DNA from: Flavobacterium quisquiliarum
Lineage (GTDB): Bacteria > Bacteroidota > Bacteroidia > Flavobacteriales > Flavobacteriaceae
DNA: 64,000 nt
NCBI RefSeq assembly: GCF_019308285.1
Contig: NZ_WWEM01000020.1
Span: 305,130-369,129, forward strand
Direction of reading: 5' to 3'
Below the pieces are notes generated by a model. That model searched no databases, had not been told where the DNA came from, and saw nothing but the letters and a program-made list of their open reading frames with translations. The position numbers were made by a program, and so were the translations under genes. Positions 55,644 through 64,000 of this stretch are shown in pieces. Every line of letters begins with the position of its first letter. Positions within the stretch are counted from its first letter, which is position 1.

Positions 55644-55684
55644 GTTTTGAATTATAAATTTTGAATAATGTTATGCATATTTAC

Positions 55685-55788
55685 TTAACCGCAAAGTTCG
55701 CAAGGGTTTACGCGATGAGCGCAAAGCTTTGCGAACTTATTTTCTTTCAATATAAACAGATAAAAATCTTAGCGTTCTTTGCGGTTAA
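55685..55788. repeat. ACCGCAAAG palindromic intergenic element
   Basis: TTAACCGCAAAG (55685-55696) and CTTTGCGGTTAA (55777-55788) are perfect 12-bp inverted arms. An inner GTTCGCAAG and CTTTGCGAAC also match within the element. It lies between GH2 and the double CE12 gene. The same left arm recurs at 63950-63961. Confidence 0.75.
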
Positions 55789-55813
55789 AAGATTTTAGTA
55801 TTTAAACTTAAAA

Positions 55814-58681
55814 CTATATTTTATCTCTAAAATCAAACCATAGATTCATTTTTATTCCCTCGTCTCCACTTTTGATGCGGATATTGGTAGGCTGGCTTTG
55901 AGGCCCTTGCTGTTCAAGAGGTTTAAAATCTCTCATGGCCGGAATTTCATACATAAACGAAATATCTCCTTCCGGAAAAGCTGGCTGCGGATAACTGCCA
56001 GGGAAACCATTTTTAGGCAAATCCGGAGTAAATAACCTCAAAAATAGATTATCAGATTCACTGAAAACTTTAAAAGAAGAAGTTCCCGCTTTTAAATTTG
56101 CTCCAATAACATTAGCATGATAGCCCTTAAATTCAGGATATACCAGATTTTCAAAACTTTCTCCTGTTATTGTAGTATTATAATCTTTCTCCCAAATTCC
56201 GTAGGTAGTGCCTTTTATTCTATTTTTCCAAACACGGTATGGCCCCCTTCCAAACCATTTCATACCCGTGACATCCTTTTCAGGAAAACTGAAAGTGATT
56301 CCGAAAGAATTGATTTTATCTTCAAAAAATGCTCCGTCAAAACCATCAAAACCGCTTGGTGCTTTTTCGTTTTTCAGGACAATCATTTCCATTTTAAATC
56401 TTCCGTCAGCTTCCATTGTCCATTTTATAGTTGAAATTCCACCAACATAGGAAACCAAACAAACTGCTTTATCTCCCTCTTGTAAAACTTGAATGTCTTT
56501 TAGTTTCGCTTTCATTCCGATAGGACGTGGGCCATTTGTTAATGGAATAGTTGAAATTCCGTTTTCAACAGAAGTAATTTCTCCATTAGCAGCATTGAGA
56601 ACAACGGTAACATTATTTCCTTTTAAAGTAACTTCGGTTGCCGTTTTAATTGCCGATGCTTTTGCTTTTGTATTTTGAACGGCTAAAAACTTATTTGCAT
56701 AAAAAAGTGCTTTATGAATTGGCCATGTCCAAGTGTAAATTTCTTTATTGAACTGGTCATAAGCGGTAATAGAAAGTACATCTCCCTCAGCAAAATTGTT
56801 TGGAACCGCAAACTGAATTTTACGTGTTTCTCCCGGATTTATATCTGGAATTTGAATTTTGCCAGAACTTATTGCTTGTGCATTTTTGTTGCTGTATAAA
56901 ACGTCTGCATCAGATTTTAGCACTTTAAATTCCATTCTGCACGAGTTCAGATTACTGAACAAATAATCATTTGTAATCAGAAAAGACCCGTCAAAATTTG
57001 GAGTAACTTGTTTTGGCTGAAACTGGATGGGTGCCCAAACTTCCTTTACAGTATAATAACTACCTTCTTTTTCGCGATGAGGCCCTAGAATTCCATCTGC
57101 TGCTAAAGAACCTTTTGAATCAAATTTTACATCTCCAGTCCAATCCGAGCGTTTTACGGCTTCGTCGAGCATTGCCCACATAAAGCCTCCGGCAAAAAGC
57201 GGACTTTCTTTGTAACGGTTCCAGAAATCTTCCAATGCTGCGCCATGTCCGTTATCATAAGTTCCGTGCATGAATTCGGTTGGAAAAAACACATTTTCGC
57301 CTGCATTAAAACGATGCATGCCCGTTAAGTAAGTTGGGTAATGATGCGTATCCCAGCCATTAAAATCAGCCCACGGATGAATCACAATTCGTTTCTGAGG
57401 GTCTTTATCGGCAAAAACTTTATCGACTTCATAATTCCAGCCGCCTTCATTACCATTATCCCAAATAATTACAGATGGATGATTGACGTCACGTGTTACC
57501 ATTTCGCCGACCAATTTCGTTCCCGTTTCAGTATCGTATGAGTTTTGCCAGCCTGCCAGTTCATTCAAAACAAAAATTCCAAGAGAATCACAAACTTCCA
57601 GAAAGTGTTCGTCTGGAGGATAATGCCCTCGGACAGCATTCATGTTCATGTCTTTGATTAGTTTTCCGTCCAGTTCGCTGATTCTTTTGCTGGTGCTTCG
57701 TCCTCCTTCTGGCCAAAAAGAATGACGGTTAATTCCCTTCATGACAATTTTAGTTCCGTTTACGTAAATTCCGTCCTGTTTTTTAAACTCCAGAGTCCTG
57801 AAGCCTATTTTTTTATTGTATTCATGAATACTATTTCCGTTTTGTTTTAAAACCAATTGCAACTCGTACAAATTAGGACTTTCTGGATTCCAAGGTTTGA
57901 TGTTTTTCCATTGTGCTGAAATACTTTCTTTAGTAGTTTTCGCTTTAAGCGGAAAAGAAAAAGTTTCCAGACTTTCTCCATTCAAACCTTTTAGCGAGGC
58001 TTCTAAAGTGGTATTTTTTGCAATATTTTTTAAATCCAAATCAACTGTGATGCTGCCATCCATTTTTGGATTTACGGCTATATGCTGAATATTTGTTTTA
58101 GGAGAAACTTCCAGCCAAACCGGACGATAAATACCTCCAAACAACCACCAGTCGGCTCTTCTTTCAGCTGCATTAACCGATTTGTTAGCAGAGTGTTTCC
58201 AGACATGGACTTCCAGAATATTTTTAGCACCATAAGTTACTAACGATGAAATATCATATTTAAACTCATAAAAACCACCTTGATGAATAGCGCCTGCTAG
58301 CTTTCCGTTTACTTTTACCTCAGTGTCCGTCATGGCACCGCCAAAAACAATCTTCACTTCCTTGTCCTTATAAGACGCTGGAACTTCAAATTCGTATTTG
58401 TATAAACCTTCTTCTTTGCTTGGTTCTTTTTGGTTTAGTTCTTTATACCAGCGTCCGTAGGTATATTCCCCAAAACCTTCTAATTCCCACTGAGAGGGAA
58501 CATTTATTTTCGACCATTTTTTGCTGTTATTGCCATCGGTGCAGTAAAAATCCCATTGTACAGGATGTTCAAAATCTTTTCCCGAAAGATAAATTTTGTC
58601 AGTCTGTTGCGCTGTAACATGTAACGAAATAAAAATGGTCAGGGCTGTAATCCACTGAATTTTAAGTTTTTTTAGTTGCAT
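55814..58681 (-). CDS. GH2 beta-galactosidase-like enzyme (LacZ-type)
   Basis: The 955-residue protein has a signal peptide ending HVTAQ. The LacZ domain order is complete: jelly-roll (INVPSQWELEGFGEYTYG, VKVNGKLAGAIHQGG), Ig domain, TIM barrel (GINRHSFWPEGGRSTS; acid/base in WDNGNEGGWN, about residue 410; nucleophile in PTEFMHGTYDNG, about 467), second Ig domain, and beta-gal small-chain-like domain (FDGFDGAFFED, KWFGRGPYRVWKNR). It probably trims galactose from rhamnogalacturonan side chains; beta-glucuronidase or arabinosidase activity cannot be excluded. It lies 15 bp behind the CE12 gene. Confidence 0.9.
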   Translation of the reverse strand: MQLKKLKIQWITALTIFISLHVTAQQTDKIYLSGKDFEHPVQWDFYCTDGNNSKKWSKINVPSQWELEGFGEYTYGRWYKELNQKEPSKEEGLYKYEFEVPASYKDKEVKIVFGGAMTDTEVKVNGKLAGAIHQGGFYEFKYDISSLVTYGAKNILEVHVWKHSANKSVNAAERRADWWLFGGIYRPVWLEVSPKTNIQHIAVNPKMDGSITVDLDLKNIAKNTTLEASLKGLNGESLETFSFPLKAKTTKESISAQWKNIKPWNPESPNLYELQLVLKQNGNSIHEYNKKIGFRTLEFKKQDGIYVNGTKIVMKGINRHSFWPEGGRSTSKRISELDGKLIKDMNMNAVRGHYPPDEHFLEVCDSLGIFVLNELAGWQNSYDTETGTKLVGEMVTRDVNHPSVIIWDNGNEGGWNYEVDKVFADKDPQKRIVIHPWADFNGWDTHHYPTYLTGMHRFNAGENVFFPTEFMHGTYDNGHGAALEDFWNRYKESPLFAGGFMWAMLDEAVKRSDWTGDVKFDSKGSLAADGILGPHREKEGSYYTVKEVWAPIQFQPKQVTPNFDGSFLITNDYLFSNLNSCRMEFKVLKSDADVLYSNKNAQAISSGKIQIPDINPGETRKIQFAVPNNFAEGDVLSITAYDQFNKEIYTWTWPIHKALFYANKFLAVQNTKAKASAIKTATEVTLKGNNVTVVLNAANGEITSVENGISTIPLTNGPRPIGMKAKLKDIQVLQEGDKAVCLVSYVGGISTIKWTMEADGRFKMEMIVLKNEKAPSGFDGFDGAFFEDKINSFGITFSFPEKDVTGMKWFGRGPYRVWKNRIKGTTYGIWEKDYNTTITGESFENLVYPEFKGYHANVIGANLKAGTSSFKVFSESDNLFLRLFTPDLPKNGFPGSYPQPAFPEGDISFMYEIPAMRDFKPLEQQGPQSQPTNIRIKSGDEGIKMNLWFDFRDKI

Positions 58682-58696
58682 AAAGTTGGTCTTTGG

Positions 58697-60055
58697 TTAG
58701 TTTCCATCTGGTTTAGAAATTTCAAAACGGGCACTCATTGGCAGTGTCCAACTCGAAATATAGTTAGGTTTTTTCGGATCGTAATCTGGAATATCTTTTT
58801 TGATTTGTTTTTTTAACGGAACATCAAGCTGTCGGATTCCTTTAATTACACAAAGCGCAATTTCGTTAGCCCCAAAGCTATTAAAATGCGTATTGTCGTC
58901 CAATGCTTTTTCCTGACCAGGAAAGGTGTTGGCAGGATATTGTACAAAAGCTTTTCTGGATACTTTGTCGCCCCAGGTTTCATACAATTCTGTTGTCATT
59001 TTTGTAATATCAATAAGAGCTGTATTGTTTTTTTGAGCCACGGCACGCATCGCTGGAGGAAAATCGCCATGCGTATCTTTTAGAGTGCCATTTTCATTGA
59101 AAAAACGGCGTTGTGTTGGGGTAACTAAAATCGGAATTGCGCCTTTATCTTTAGCTGCCTGAGTAAATTCTGCCAATAAATCTGAATACGATTCCCACGG
59201 GCCATTGCCGGCGCCTTTTATTTTTTCGTCATTATGACCAAATTCCACAAAAAGATAATCTCCTTTTTTGATTTGGGAAAGTATTTTTTTCAAGCGGTTG
59301 CTGGCTTTAAAAGAACTCAATGAAGAACCCGAATACGCATAATTTGCTACAACAACATTTTCATTAAAATAAGCAGTGATAAATTGTCCCCACGATGCCC
59401 AAGGCTCTACATCTTGGTCGGTAACAGTAGAATCTCCGGCTAGATAGAGAACAGTTAAATTGTCTTTTTTTGTGATTTTGATACTTTGAACGGCTGTTTC
59501 TCCTAAAAATTCCAAAGTCAATTTATCATCCCAATCTAAGATGTCTTTTTCTCGGTCTTTAAGAGTAACACTCAGATTATCATTAATTTTAGGATTTCTA
59601 ACATTTACATTAAAAATCTGTACTGCTGATTTTCCTTTTGCAACAATAAACTCATTAACCATTAATCGACGAGACTCTGCTTTTATGGTTGTTTTAAGGT
59701 CTTTTTGAGGATTTCCTAAAACTACTTCAACTTGATAATTTCCTTCAGGAAGTTTTACAGAAAAGTAGACAGGCTTTTCAATAGAAAAAGAATTGGAGTT
59801 TAATTTTAGGTTGGATTCGGTATTAAAGTCAAATCCATATCCTAAATCAGATTTGTATTGTAAAGATTTTGTTACCGAAATTCCTTTTTTGATTTTTAAA
59901 TCAGTGCCAAACTGAAAGAGCATTGTCTTTTTTAAACTGTCTTCAGAAACTGTTTTGTTGTCCAATACATTTTTTGTTGAATTATTTGAAAATGCTGAAA
60001 ACGGCATTAAAACAGAAAGAAGGTATAAATACGAATATTTAAAAAATTTAGTCAA
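58697..60055 (-). CDS. CE12 rhamnogalacturonan acetylesterase with N-terminal beta-domain
   Basis: The 452-residue exported protein has an N-terminal galactose-binding-like beta-sandwich (about 45-195, YFSVKLPEGNYQVEVVLG). The SGNH domain (about 200-420) shows AGDSTVTDQDVEPWASWG (nucleophile), YAYSGSSLSSF, VEFGHNDEK and DDNTHFNSFGANE (Asp and His). This two-part layout is that of RGAE-like PUL proteins. It is the first gene of the minus-strand operon, preceded by operator copy F. Confidence 0.89.
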   Translation of the reverse strand: MTKFFKYSYLYLLSVLMPFSAFSNNSTKNVLDNKTVSEDSLKKTMLFQFGTDLKIKKGISVTKSLQYKSDLGYGFDFNTESNLKLNSNSFSIEKPVYFSVKLPEGNYQVEVVLGNPQKDLKTTIKAESRRLMVNEFIVAKGKSAVQIFNVNVRNPKINDNLSVTLKDREKDILDWDDKLTLEFLGETAVQSIKITKKDNLTVLYLAGDSTVTDQDVEPWASWGQFITAYFNENVVVANYAYSGSSLSSFKASNRLKKILSQIKKGDYLFVEFGHNDEKIKGAGNGPWESYSDLLAEFTQAAKDKGAIPILVTPTQRRFFNENGTLKDTHGDFPPAMRAVAQKNNTALIDITKMTTELYETWGDKVSRKAFVQYPANTFPGQEKALDDNTHFNSFGANEIALCVIKGIRQLDVPLKKQIKKDIPDYDPKKPNYISSWTLPMSARFEISKPDGN

Positions 60056-60084
60056 TTTTTTGAGATTTTAATTTATTTGTTTTT

Positions 60085-60128
60085 CAAATCTAATCCTTAT
60101 GATTTTATATAGTATCCTGTACTATGAT
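60085..60128 (-). promoter_or_regulatory. PUL operator copy F and promoter of the CE12 operon
   Basis: On the minus strand a degenerate first half-site (CATCATAG), TA, CAGGATAC (60119-60112) and T are followed by exactly 18 nt and TAGATTTG (60092-60085). The first half is weak, but the second half, spacing and -7 box match the other copies. Confidence 0.7.
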
Positions 60129-60180
60129 GTTAAAAAACGATTAAAAAAATAAAGTTTCAATAAAAAATAATCTTATAAGT

Positions 60181-60199
60181 CAGGTATGTACAGGATACG
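60181..60199 (+). promoter_or_regulatory. PUL operator copy G upstream of the DUF4450-like gene
   Basis: CAGGTATG (60181-60188), TA, CAGGATAC (60191-60198) and G are preceded by TAAGT as in copies C and D. At the expected +18 position I see only GAAATTGC, a poor -7 box, so the start site here is uncertain. Confidence 0.6.
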
Positions 60200-60310
60200 A
60201 TGTAGTGAAAAAACAAAGAAATTGCATCAATATATATTGAATTGATAAAAAAATCAATAAATAATTTCGTTATATGTTTATTTTAAAAACATAATATTTT
60301 TTGCCATTCT

Positions 60311-63300
60311 ATGAGAGTTATAAAATCTATTGCAACAGTATTTATCGGCATTTTTTTCTTGAGCTCGTTAATAATAAACGCACAGGAAAAAACAGCCCGC
60401 AAAATTCATTATATACCTGAAGGAAATAATTTTGTACTTAAAAATGGCAGCCGAAAATTTAATAGAGCACTTTATGGTTCCAATACAGGATTTAGAGCAG
60501 AAGCGGGCGATTTACCAGAATTTGCGCTCTATATGCCAGGAATGGGAGGCAATCTCAAATTAGGTTTAATAAGCGGAAAAGACAGCAAATGGATTACTGA
60601 AGCATCAAAAATTGAAACCAGTTATGTTTTGGGAACAATGCATTATGAAATTCACGATGCTCTTTTAGGAACTGGAAAACTGTTGATTGATGCTGTAGCT
60701 TTAAGAGATAAAGAAGGTTTTATTTTGAAAGTATCAGGTAGCAATGTGCCAAAAGAGTGCAGTCTCATGTGGGTTTACGGTGGAGCGACAGGGAAAAAGT
60801 TCAGTCGTGATGGAGATATCGGAGCCGACCCCGAATCGGTATTTTATTTGAAACCTGAATATTGTATCAATAATAAGTATACTTTAGAAAAACAGTCCTT
60901 TCTATTGGAATATGGTTCAGAAAGCAACAAACAAAAAGACGGAAACAATAAGAGTTTAGCAGGTTATTTTCCTGATTCAGCTGTTCATTTGGTAAATGCC
61001 GAAAAACAAAACTCCCCTTTAGAATTATACAATTCCAATTCAGAATCATTAATGATGGTTGCGGGAAAAGTTAAGAGCTTTCAATACGAAAATTATTGGC
61101 TTCTGACACCTGAAAAAATACAGAATCTTACGCAAAAAAATATTGCATCACTTTATGAAGAAGCTGTTCAGCAGACAACGGTTTTAGCAAATAGAGTAAA
61201 AGTAGTTACGCCAGACCCTTATATCAATACATTGGGTGGAGCACTTGCAATTGCTTCTGACGGAATATGGGAAAGCCCAGCTTACTTGCATGGTGCGGTG
61301 GCATGGAGAATGTACCTCAATGCATGGCGTGGTGCTTACACAGCCGACCCTTTAGGTTGGCATGACCGTGCAAAATCTCATTTTAAGAGTTATAGTAATT
61401 CACAAGTTACAACTCCTGAGAGTGGCCCAGTTGTGTTTGATGCTGAAAAAAATCTCGCGAGACAGAAAGAAGAAATGGGAACATCCATGTTCAGCAGTGG
61501 TTACATCAGCAGAAATCCGAACAAGAATACTGTTGCTCATCATTATGATATGAATCTGGTTTTTATCGACCAAATGCTGCGTCATTTTAAATGGACTGGA
61601 GATACTGATTTTATGAAGGAAATGTGGCCTGTACTTCAAAGACATATTGACTGGGAAAAACGAAATTTCGATTCAGACCGCGATGGTCTATATGATGCCT
61701 ATGCCTCAATTTGGGCGAGCGATGCGCTTCAATACAGCGGAGGCGGCGTAATTCATTCTTCGGCTTATAATTATTATGCTAATAAAACGATTGCTGCTGT
61801 AGCCCAAGAATTAAAGGTGGATGCGCTTCCGTTTTCAAAAGAAGCTGATAAAATTTTAAAAGCTTCCAATCAGATTTTATGGCTTCCTAAAAAAGGAATT
61901 TTTGCAGAATATAAAGACGCTTTAGGAAATAGATTATTGCATGAAACTCCCGGAATTTGGAGTATTTACCACACGATTGATTCAGAAATGGCTACTCCGT
62001 TTGAGAGTTTTCAAATGCTGCATTATGTGGATAAACAGATTCCTCGCATACCAATTAAAGCGGAAGGATTAGATAGAACTGATTTATTTACCATTAGTAC
62101 CACCAATTGGCAGCCTTATACTTGGTCGGTCAATAATGTGGCATTGGCGGAACAATTGCATACGGCTTTGGCTTTTTGGCAGGGCGGACAAGCTGAAAAA
62201 GCGTATCATTTATGGGAAAGTGCTTTGATAGAAAGTATGTATTTGGGAGCTTCGCCAGGTGCTTTTGAACAGCTTTTGTACCAAGATGCAATGCGTGGCG
62301 AGCTGTATCGTGATTTTGCCGATCCGATAGGAATGGCTTCAAGGACTTTGGTTGAAGGTCTTTACGGAATTCAACCCGATGCTTTAGCAGGAACTTTGAC
62401 TATCAGTCCAGGTTTTCCTTCTCAATGGAATCAAGCTTCAATTGAAATACCAGATATTTCCTTTTCTTTTAAAAGAGAAGATAAAAAAGACAGTTACAAA
62501 ATCGAAAATCGTTTTCCATCCAAAATGAGTTTAAAGTTGCTTTTGGATGCACCTTATGATAAAATCCAAAGTATCATGATAAATGGTAAAATTACTTCAT
62601 ACAAAGCAATTTCGGAAAACATCGGAAAACCGAAAATTTGTATTGAAGTACCATACAGTGCTATTTATGATGTGATTGTAAACTGGAAAGGCTTTCCTTT
62701 AGAAGAAAAAAAACAGACCCCATTTTACACCAGTGGTCAAGATTTACATATGATGACTCTTAAAGCTGAAATTCTTTTGGTTTACGATCCGCAGTCGGTT
62801 TTAAGTGCTATTTCGAAAACTCAAAATGAGCTTCATGCCAAGGTTAATGGGGAAGGAAACAGCGTGTTTTTTATAAAACTGAAACAAGGCGAAATGTCTT
62901 GGTGGCATCCTGTCGAAGTTAATTTTAAACCAAAATTAGAAGCTGCAGCAAAACTTACAGAAGCCAATACTTTAGAAGTTTCCATTAAAAGCAATACTGT
63001 AAAAAAGATGGAGGGTTCTTTGGTTTTAAATAAAAATGAAAAAGCGAGTCAGCCAATTAATTTTAATGTATTAGAACAGAAAACAGTTCAGATTCCAGTT
63101 CAGGATTTAATGCCGGGAACGAACAGATTGGAAATTAAAAATGGCAATTCATACATTCAAAATATTGAAATAATCAATTGGGATATTCCGTTTTCGGCTT
63201 CCCATAAACAGGAATCGATTGCTCTTTCGTCTTATTTTAATGCTAAAGTTACAGATGTTTTTACCAATGAATATCTTGCGCCAAGACCTAAAACAACGAC

Positions 63301-63928
63301 ATTACAGCTTCCGAAACAAGGAATTGGCAATTGGTGTTATCCTAATTTAGAGGTAAAAATTGATGACAGCGGACTTCGTGAAAAAGCTAAAAATAGTGAC
63401 AAAATAACTTCTCCTGAAGGAATTGTATTTAAAACGCCTTCTGTAGCAGACCAAAAAAATATTGTTTTCACTTCTATGTGGGATAATTATCCGGAAAGTG
63501 TTTCGATTCCGTTATCTGGAAAAGCATCGCATGTTTATTTTATGGTCGCTGGAACTACGAATCCAATGCAGAGCCGAATGAAAAATGGCGAAATCACAGT
63601 AAATTATACAGACGGAACTTCTGAAGTTTTAGCACTTAAAAATCCAGAAAACTGGTGGCCGATTGAGCAGGATTATTTTATTGACGGACTTGCCTTTACA
63701 ACCGATGCTCCAAAACCGCCGAGAGTTTATCTAAAATCAGGAGAAATTTCGAGAAATTTTAAAGATTTTAAACCTATAAAAGGCCTTACCAATTATGGTG
63801 TTAAAGGCGGAGCTGGAACCATTTTGGATTTGCCATTGGATAAAAATAAAACATTAAAAAGTTTGACTTTGAAAGCAATTACAAATGATGTTGTAATTGG
63901 ATTGATGGGAGTGACTTTAATTAGATAA
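60311..63928 (+). CDS. Large exported (alpha/alpha)6 glycosidase-like protein, DUF4450-like
   Basis: The 1205-residue protein has a signal peptide ending IINAQ. The N-terminal beta-rich domain (about 30-300) opens with RKIHYIPEGNNFVLKNGSRK and NRALYGSNTGFRAEAGD, which I associate with DUF4450. Residues about 310-700 look like a six-hairpin (alpha/alpha)6 barrel: SPAYLHGAVAWRMYLNAWRG, HHYDMNLVFIDQMLRHFKWTGD, DSDRDGLYDAYASIWASDA, TWSVNNVALAEQLHTALAFW, DFADPIGMASRTLVEGLYG. Residues 720-1205 are beta-rich (NWWPIEQDYFIDG). It is probably an uncharacterised glycosidase acting on a PUL oligosaccharide; no experimentally defined family is assigned. Confidence 0.7.
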   Translation: MRVIKSIATVFIGIFFLSSLIINAQEKTARKIHYIPEGNNFVLKNGSRKFNRALYGSNTGFRAEAGDLPEFALYMPGMGGNLKLGLISGKDSKWITEASKIETSYVLGTMHYEIHDALLGTGKLLIDAVALRDKEGFILKVSGSNVPKECSLMWVYGGATGKKFSRDGDIGADPESVFYLKPEYCINNKYTLEKQSFLLEYGSESNKQKDGNNKSLAGYFPDSAVHLVNAEKQNSPLELYNSNSESLMMVAGKVKSFQYENYWLLTPEKIQNLTQKNIASLYEEAVQQTTVLANRVKVVTPDPYINTLGGALAIASDGIWESPAYLHGAVAWRMYLNAWRGAYTADPLGWHDRAKSHFKSYSNSQVTTPESGPVVFDAEKNLARQKEEMGTSMFSSGYISRNPNKNTVAHHYDMNLVFIDQMLRHFKWTGDTDFMKEMWPVLQRHIDWEKRNFDSDRDGLYDAYASIWASDALQYSGGGVIHSSAYNYYANKTIAAVAQELKVDALPFSKEADKILKASNQILWLPKKGIFAEYKDALGNRLLHETPGIWSIYHTIDSEMATPFESFQMLHYVDKQIPRIPIKAEGLDRTDLFTISTTNWQPYTWSVNNVALAEQLHTALAFWQGGQAEKAYHLWESALIESMYLGASPGAFEQLLYQDAMRGELYRDFADPIGMASRTLVEGLYGIQPDALAGTLTISPGFPSQWNQASIEIPDISFSFKREDKKDSYKIENRFPSKMSLKLLLDAPYDKIQSIMINGKITSYKAISENIGKPKICIEVPYSAIYDVIVNWKGFPLEEKKQTPFYTSGQDLHMMTLKAEILLVYDPQSVLSAISKTQNELHAKVNGEGNSVFFIKLKQGEMSWWHPVEVNFKPKLEAAAKLTEANTLEVSIKSNTVKKMEGSLVLNKNEKASQPINFNVLEQKTVQIPVQDLMPGTNRLEIKNGNSYIQNIEIINWDIPFSASHKQESIALSSYFNAKVTDVFTNEYLAPRPKTTTLQLPKQGIGNWCYPNLEVKIDDSGLREKAKNSDKITSPEGIVFKTPSVADQKNIVFTSMWDNYPESVSIPLSGKASHVYFMVAGTTNPMQSRMKNGEITVNYTDGTSEVLALKNPENWWPIEQDYFIDGLAFTTDAPKPPRVYLKSGEISRNFKDFKPIKGLTNYGVKGGAGTILDLPLDKNKTLKSLTLKAITNDVVIGLMGVTLIR

Positions 63929-63949
63929 TAATATGAAACAGCTTGAGAT

Positions 63950-64000
63950 TTAACCGCAAAGCACGCAAGTTTTTTTTGCTTTTGGAATTCTAAAAAAACG
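63950..64000. repeat. ACCGCAAAG palindromic element, left part (cut by window edge)
   Basis: TTAACCGCAAAG at 63950-63961 is identical to the left arm at 55685-55696, followed by CACGCAAG. The right arm would lie beyond the window. Confidence 0.55.

Noticed and set aside
16392..63928. The locus as an ulvan utilisation system
   Set aside because: GH105, GH2, GH43 and rhaM also occur in ulvan loci, but there is no sulfatase and no ulvan lyase, while CE12 and GH28 point to rhamnogalacturonan.

Overview
The window looks like chromosomal DNA of a Flavobacterium-type member of the Bacteroidota (class Flavobacteriia). The evidence is AT-rich sequence, signal peptides that mostly end in A/S-Q, promoter -7 boxes of the form TAnnTTTG, SusC/SusD pairs, and the kind of interspersed palindromic intergenic repeats common in flavobacteria. 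I see no rRNA, tRNA, CRISPR array, transposase or integrase.

Region 1 (1-16.3 kb) is ordinary chromosomal and house-keeping content. It holds the N-terminal part of a fatty acid desaturase (cut by the window edge), a Crp/Fnr-type regulator directly behind ribB, a CPA1 Na+/H+ antiporter, and a hotdog thioesterase divergent from an HxlR regulator with two palindromic operators between them. It continues with a membrane-anchored MutS-like ATPase, a tandem-domain universal stress protein, mnmE, two coupled hypothetical exported proteins, a beta-lactamase-fold hydrolase with a TPR tail, and a TonB receptor followed by a PepSY membrane protein (probable iron or siderophore uptake).

Region 2 (16.4-63.9 kb) is one large polysaccharide utilisation locus (PUL) with four transcription blocks. 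(a) A minus-strand operon, 26194 down to 16392: GH106 alpha-L-rhamnosidase, GH105 unsaturated uronyl hydrolase, GH2, an esterase-GH43 fusion, and a GntR/LacI-type regulator. (b) Plus-strand, 26657-42590: three consecutive SusC/SusD pairs. (c) Plus-strand, 42765-53959: acetylesterase, GH43-like propeller, L-rhamnose mutarotase, a second GH105, a PL22-like propeller, GH43, GH28 and GH115. (d) A minus-strand operon 60055-54135 (CE12, GH2, double CE12) divergent from a very large DUF4450-like (alpha/alpha)6 protein at 60311-63928. Rhamnosidase, GH105, GH28, several rhamnogalacturonan-acetylesterase domains and rhamnose mutarotase together point to acetylated rhamnogalacturonan I (pectin), probably with galactose/arabinose and glucuronic acid side decorations. 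The absence of sulfatases argues against ulvan.

The strongest unexplained signal is regulatory. A direct repeat, CAGGATAC-N2-CAGGATAC, occurs seven times, always in front of a PUL transcription unit. In six of the seven copies it ends exactly 18 nt before a TAnnTTTG/A -7 box, with no recognisable -33 box. This defines a regulon covering the whole locus and suggests a class-II-type activator. Other points worth attention are the esterase-GH43 fusion, the DUF4450-like protein, the PL22-like propeller, the bulged GNRA-capped hairpin between rhaM and GH105, the duplicated SusC leader regions, and a family of palindromic repeats at gene borders in and near the PUL.
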